Source: CAZSMC01 sp964607755 (GTDB lineage: Bacteria; Zhuqueibacterota; Zhuqueibacteria; Residuimicrobiales; Krinioviventaceae). Taken from it: a DNA stretch of 7,089 nucleotides. A model generated the notes under the pieces. The model had not been told where the DNA came from. It searched no databases and saw only the letters and a program-made list of their open reading frames with translations. Numbering within the stretch: the stretch's first letter is position 1; each line of letters begins with the position of its first letter. The translations under genes were made by a program, and so were the position numbers. This document shows, in pieces, positions 6,048-7,089 of the stretch. Location of the stretch: NCBI GenBank assembly GCA_964607755.1, contig CAZSMC010000131.1:1-7089 (forward strand), written 5' to 3'.

Positions 6048-7089
6048 ATGAAAAAAACAAGTTTGTTTTTACTTATTCCGGTTTTGTTGATGGGACAATG
6101 GGTGTTCAACGATTTTGATGAGGATCCTTTTTGGAGTGGTCAAAGAGACATTCATCTGGATCGTGAGTCTCGAGTGGTTATCACTTATACATCGGAAGAA
6201 GTGAAATTTGGCGAAGGTGCCATGCGTCTGGACTGGGGCGCGACCCATGACCAGAGCTGGGGCGGTGGTGCCTACTTGAATCATATGCACCTGGATTCTC
6301 TTGGTGTGTATGATTTTTCCGAATATGATTCGGTCATCTTTTATTATTACAACGACGTTCCATCCGGAATCCCCGATGCCGTACATTTACGCTTTAATTT
6401 GGGCGATGTCAGTGATTCAGAAAATGGAAACAAAACGTATGATTTCGGCGAAATGGAGTACTGGTATTCATTCCACTATATTTTGGACGATGAGCCCGGC
6501 TGGAAAAAGATTGCGCTGCCCCTGTCGGATGTCCGCGAAGACCCTAATGGCAATGGTTTTGAAAGGACCGGCTGGTACGGTATTGAGGGCAATGACAAGC
6601 TCGACCTGGATATGATCAAAGGCTTTCAATTTGAATTTTCTATCAGCTCCTCCGAAGGAGATGTGGCAATGGGTTCGATTCTTTTCGATCATATGATCTT
6701 TACGACAACCGAGGGCGATACCAGCGTATTTCTTGATCTGGACGAGGATCCCTATTGGAATAGTCAGAGAGATCCTTATTATGATCTCGAATCCCGGGTT
6801 ATTATCAACTACACCTCGGAAGAAGTGAAATTTGGCGAAGGTGCCATGCGTCTGGACTGGGGCGCGACCCATGACCAGAGCTGGGGCGGTGGTGCCTACT
6901 TGAATCATTTGCACCTGGATTCTCTCGGTGTGTATGATTTTTCCAAATACGATTCGCTGGCTTTTTGGTACTTTAACGACGTTCCGTCAGATATCCCTGA
7001 AGCGGTGCATTTGCGGTTTAACCTGGGCGAAGTCAGCGATTCGGAAAACGGCAACAATACCTATGATTTTGGCCAGATGGAGTACTGGT
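6048..7089 (+). CDS. Secreted protein of tandem carbohydrate-binding-like beta-sandwich modules (3' truncated by window edge)
   Basis: The frame is open from ATG 6048 to the window end (347 complete codons). Residues 1-16 are a signal peptide (basic KK, then LFLLIPVLLMG), with cleavage likely near G16/Q17. The mature part consists of 208-residue modules without a linker: module 1 at residues 22-229, module 2 from 230 (DEDPFW versus DEDPYW). The visible 118 residues of module 2 are about 82% identical to module 1. Each module has RLDWGATHDQSWGGGAYLNH, a YDFS.YDS strand, HLRFNLG and EYW; module 1 also has GWKKIALPLSDV (151-162) and a late FDHMIF strand. The tryptophan-rich, W-K-x-I-x-L-P pattern recalls galactose-binding-like jelly rolls (CBM11/CIA30-like), so glycan binding is plausible but inferred. 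No catalytic domain is visible; a hydrolase, more repeats or a secretion/sorting domain may follow. It has its own promoter region and is divergent from the minus-strand genes. Confidence 0.88.
   Translation, partial: MKKTSLFLLIPVLLMGQWVFNDFDEDPFWSGQRDIHLDRESRVVITYTSEEVKFGEGAMRLDWGATHDQSWGGGAYLNHMHLDSLGVYDFSEYDSVIFYYYNDVPSGIPDAVHLRFNLGDVSDSENGNKTYDFGEMEYWYSFHYILDDEPGWKKIALPLSDVREDPNGNGFERTGWYGIEGNDKLDLDMIKGFQFEFSISSSEGDVAMGSILFDHMIFTTTEGDTSVFLDLDEDPYWNSQRDPYYDLESRVIINYTSEEVKFGEGAMRLDWGATHDQSWGGGAYLNHLHLDSLGVYDFSKYDSLAFWYFNDVPSDIPEAVHLRFNLGEVSDSENGNNTYDFGQMEYW
6111..7089 (+). repeat. Tandem 624-bp intragenic repeat (copy 2 incomplete)
   Basis: Copy 1 is 6111-6734 and copy 2 begins at 6735; the period is 624 bp (208 codons). 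Within it, 6192-6284 and 6816-6908 are identical over 93 bp, including every silent site. Other parts differ at many silent positions: over nine codons encoding AVHLRFNLG, six codons differ synonymously. Confidence 0.92.

Noticed and set aside
6069..6914. Two minus-strand frames with a shared peptide (6069-6386 and 6468-6914)
   Set aside because: The shared peptide is the antisense translation of the duplicated DNA in the modular gene, not two related proteins.

Overview
The window is a scaffold piece of two contigs joined by exactly 100 Ns (3406-3505). Gene content (secreted glycoside hydrolases, a cobalamin-type radical SAM enzyme, a repetitive secreted sugar-binding-like protein), clear Shine-Dalgarno sequences and cleavable signal peptides suggest an uncultured Gram-negative polysaccharide degrader from an environmental metagenome. 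An FCB-group lineage such as Calditrichota/KSB1 is my best guess, but this is weak inference because there is no marker gene.

Left contig (1-3405, GC-rich coding, all on +): the C-terminal two thirds of a family GH2 beta-galactosidase-like enzyme, open at the window start. Next comes a 189-bp spacer holding two unrelated inverted-repeat elements. After it lies a nearly complete secreted GH51 alpha-L-arabinofuranosidase that runs into the gap. Together the two enzymes would remove galactosyl-type (or related) and arabinosyl residues from plant polysaccharides such as arabinogalactan or pectic arabinan.

Right contig (3506-7089, more AT-rich): its first bases look like the right arm and T-tract of an intrinsic terminator, which fits a small gap and convergent 3' ends. 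A B12-binding-domain radical SAM protein follows on the minus strand, then a possible small membrane-anchored hypothetical protein, also on minus. A long AT-rich intergenic region (5555-6047) contains a promoter-like site and several dyads. Last is the start of a secreted protein on + built from tandem 208-residue modules that resemble carbohydrate-binding beta-sandwiches; it leaves the window in its second module.

Most notable: a 50-bp element that can fold either as one long hairpin or as two perfect hairpins on a common stem; a 93-bp stretch identical between the two modules of the last gene although the flanking sequence has diverged even at silent sites, suggesting gene conversion; and the half-terminator at the gap edge.
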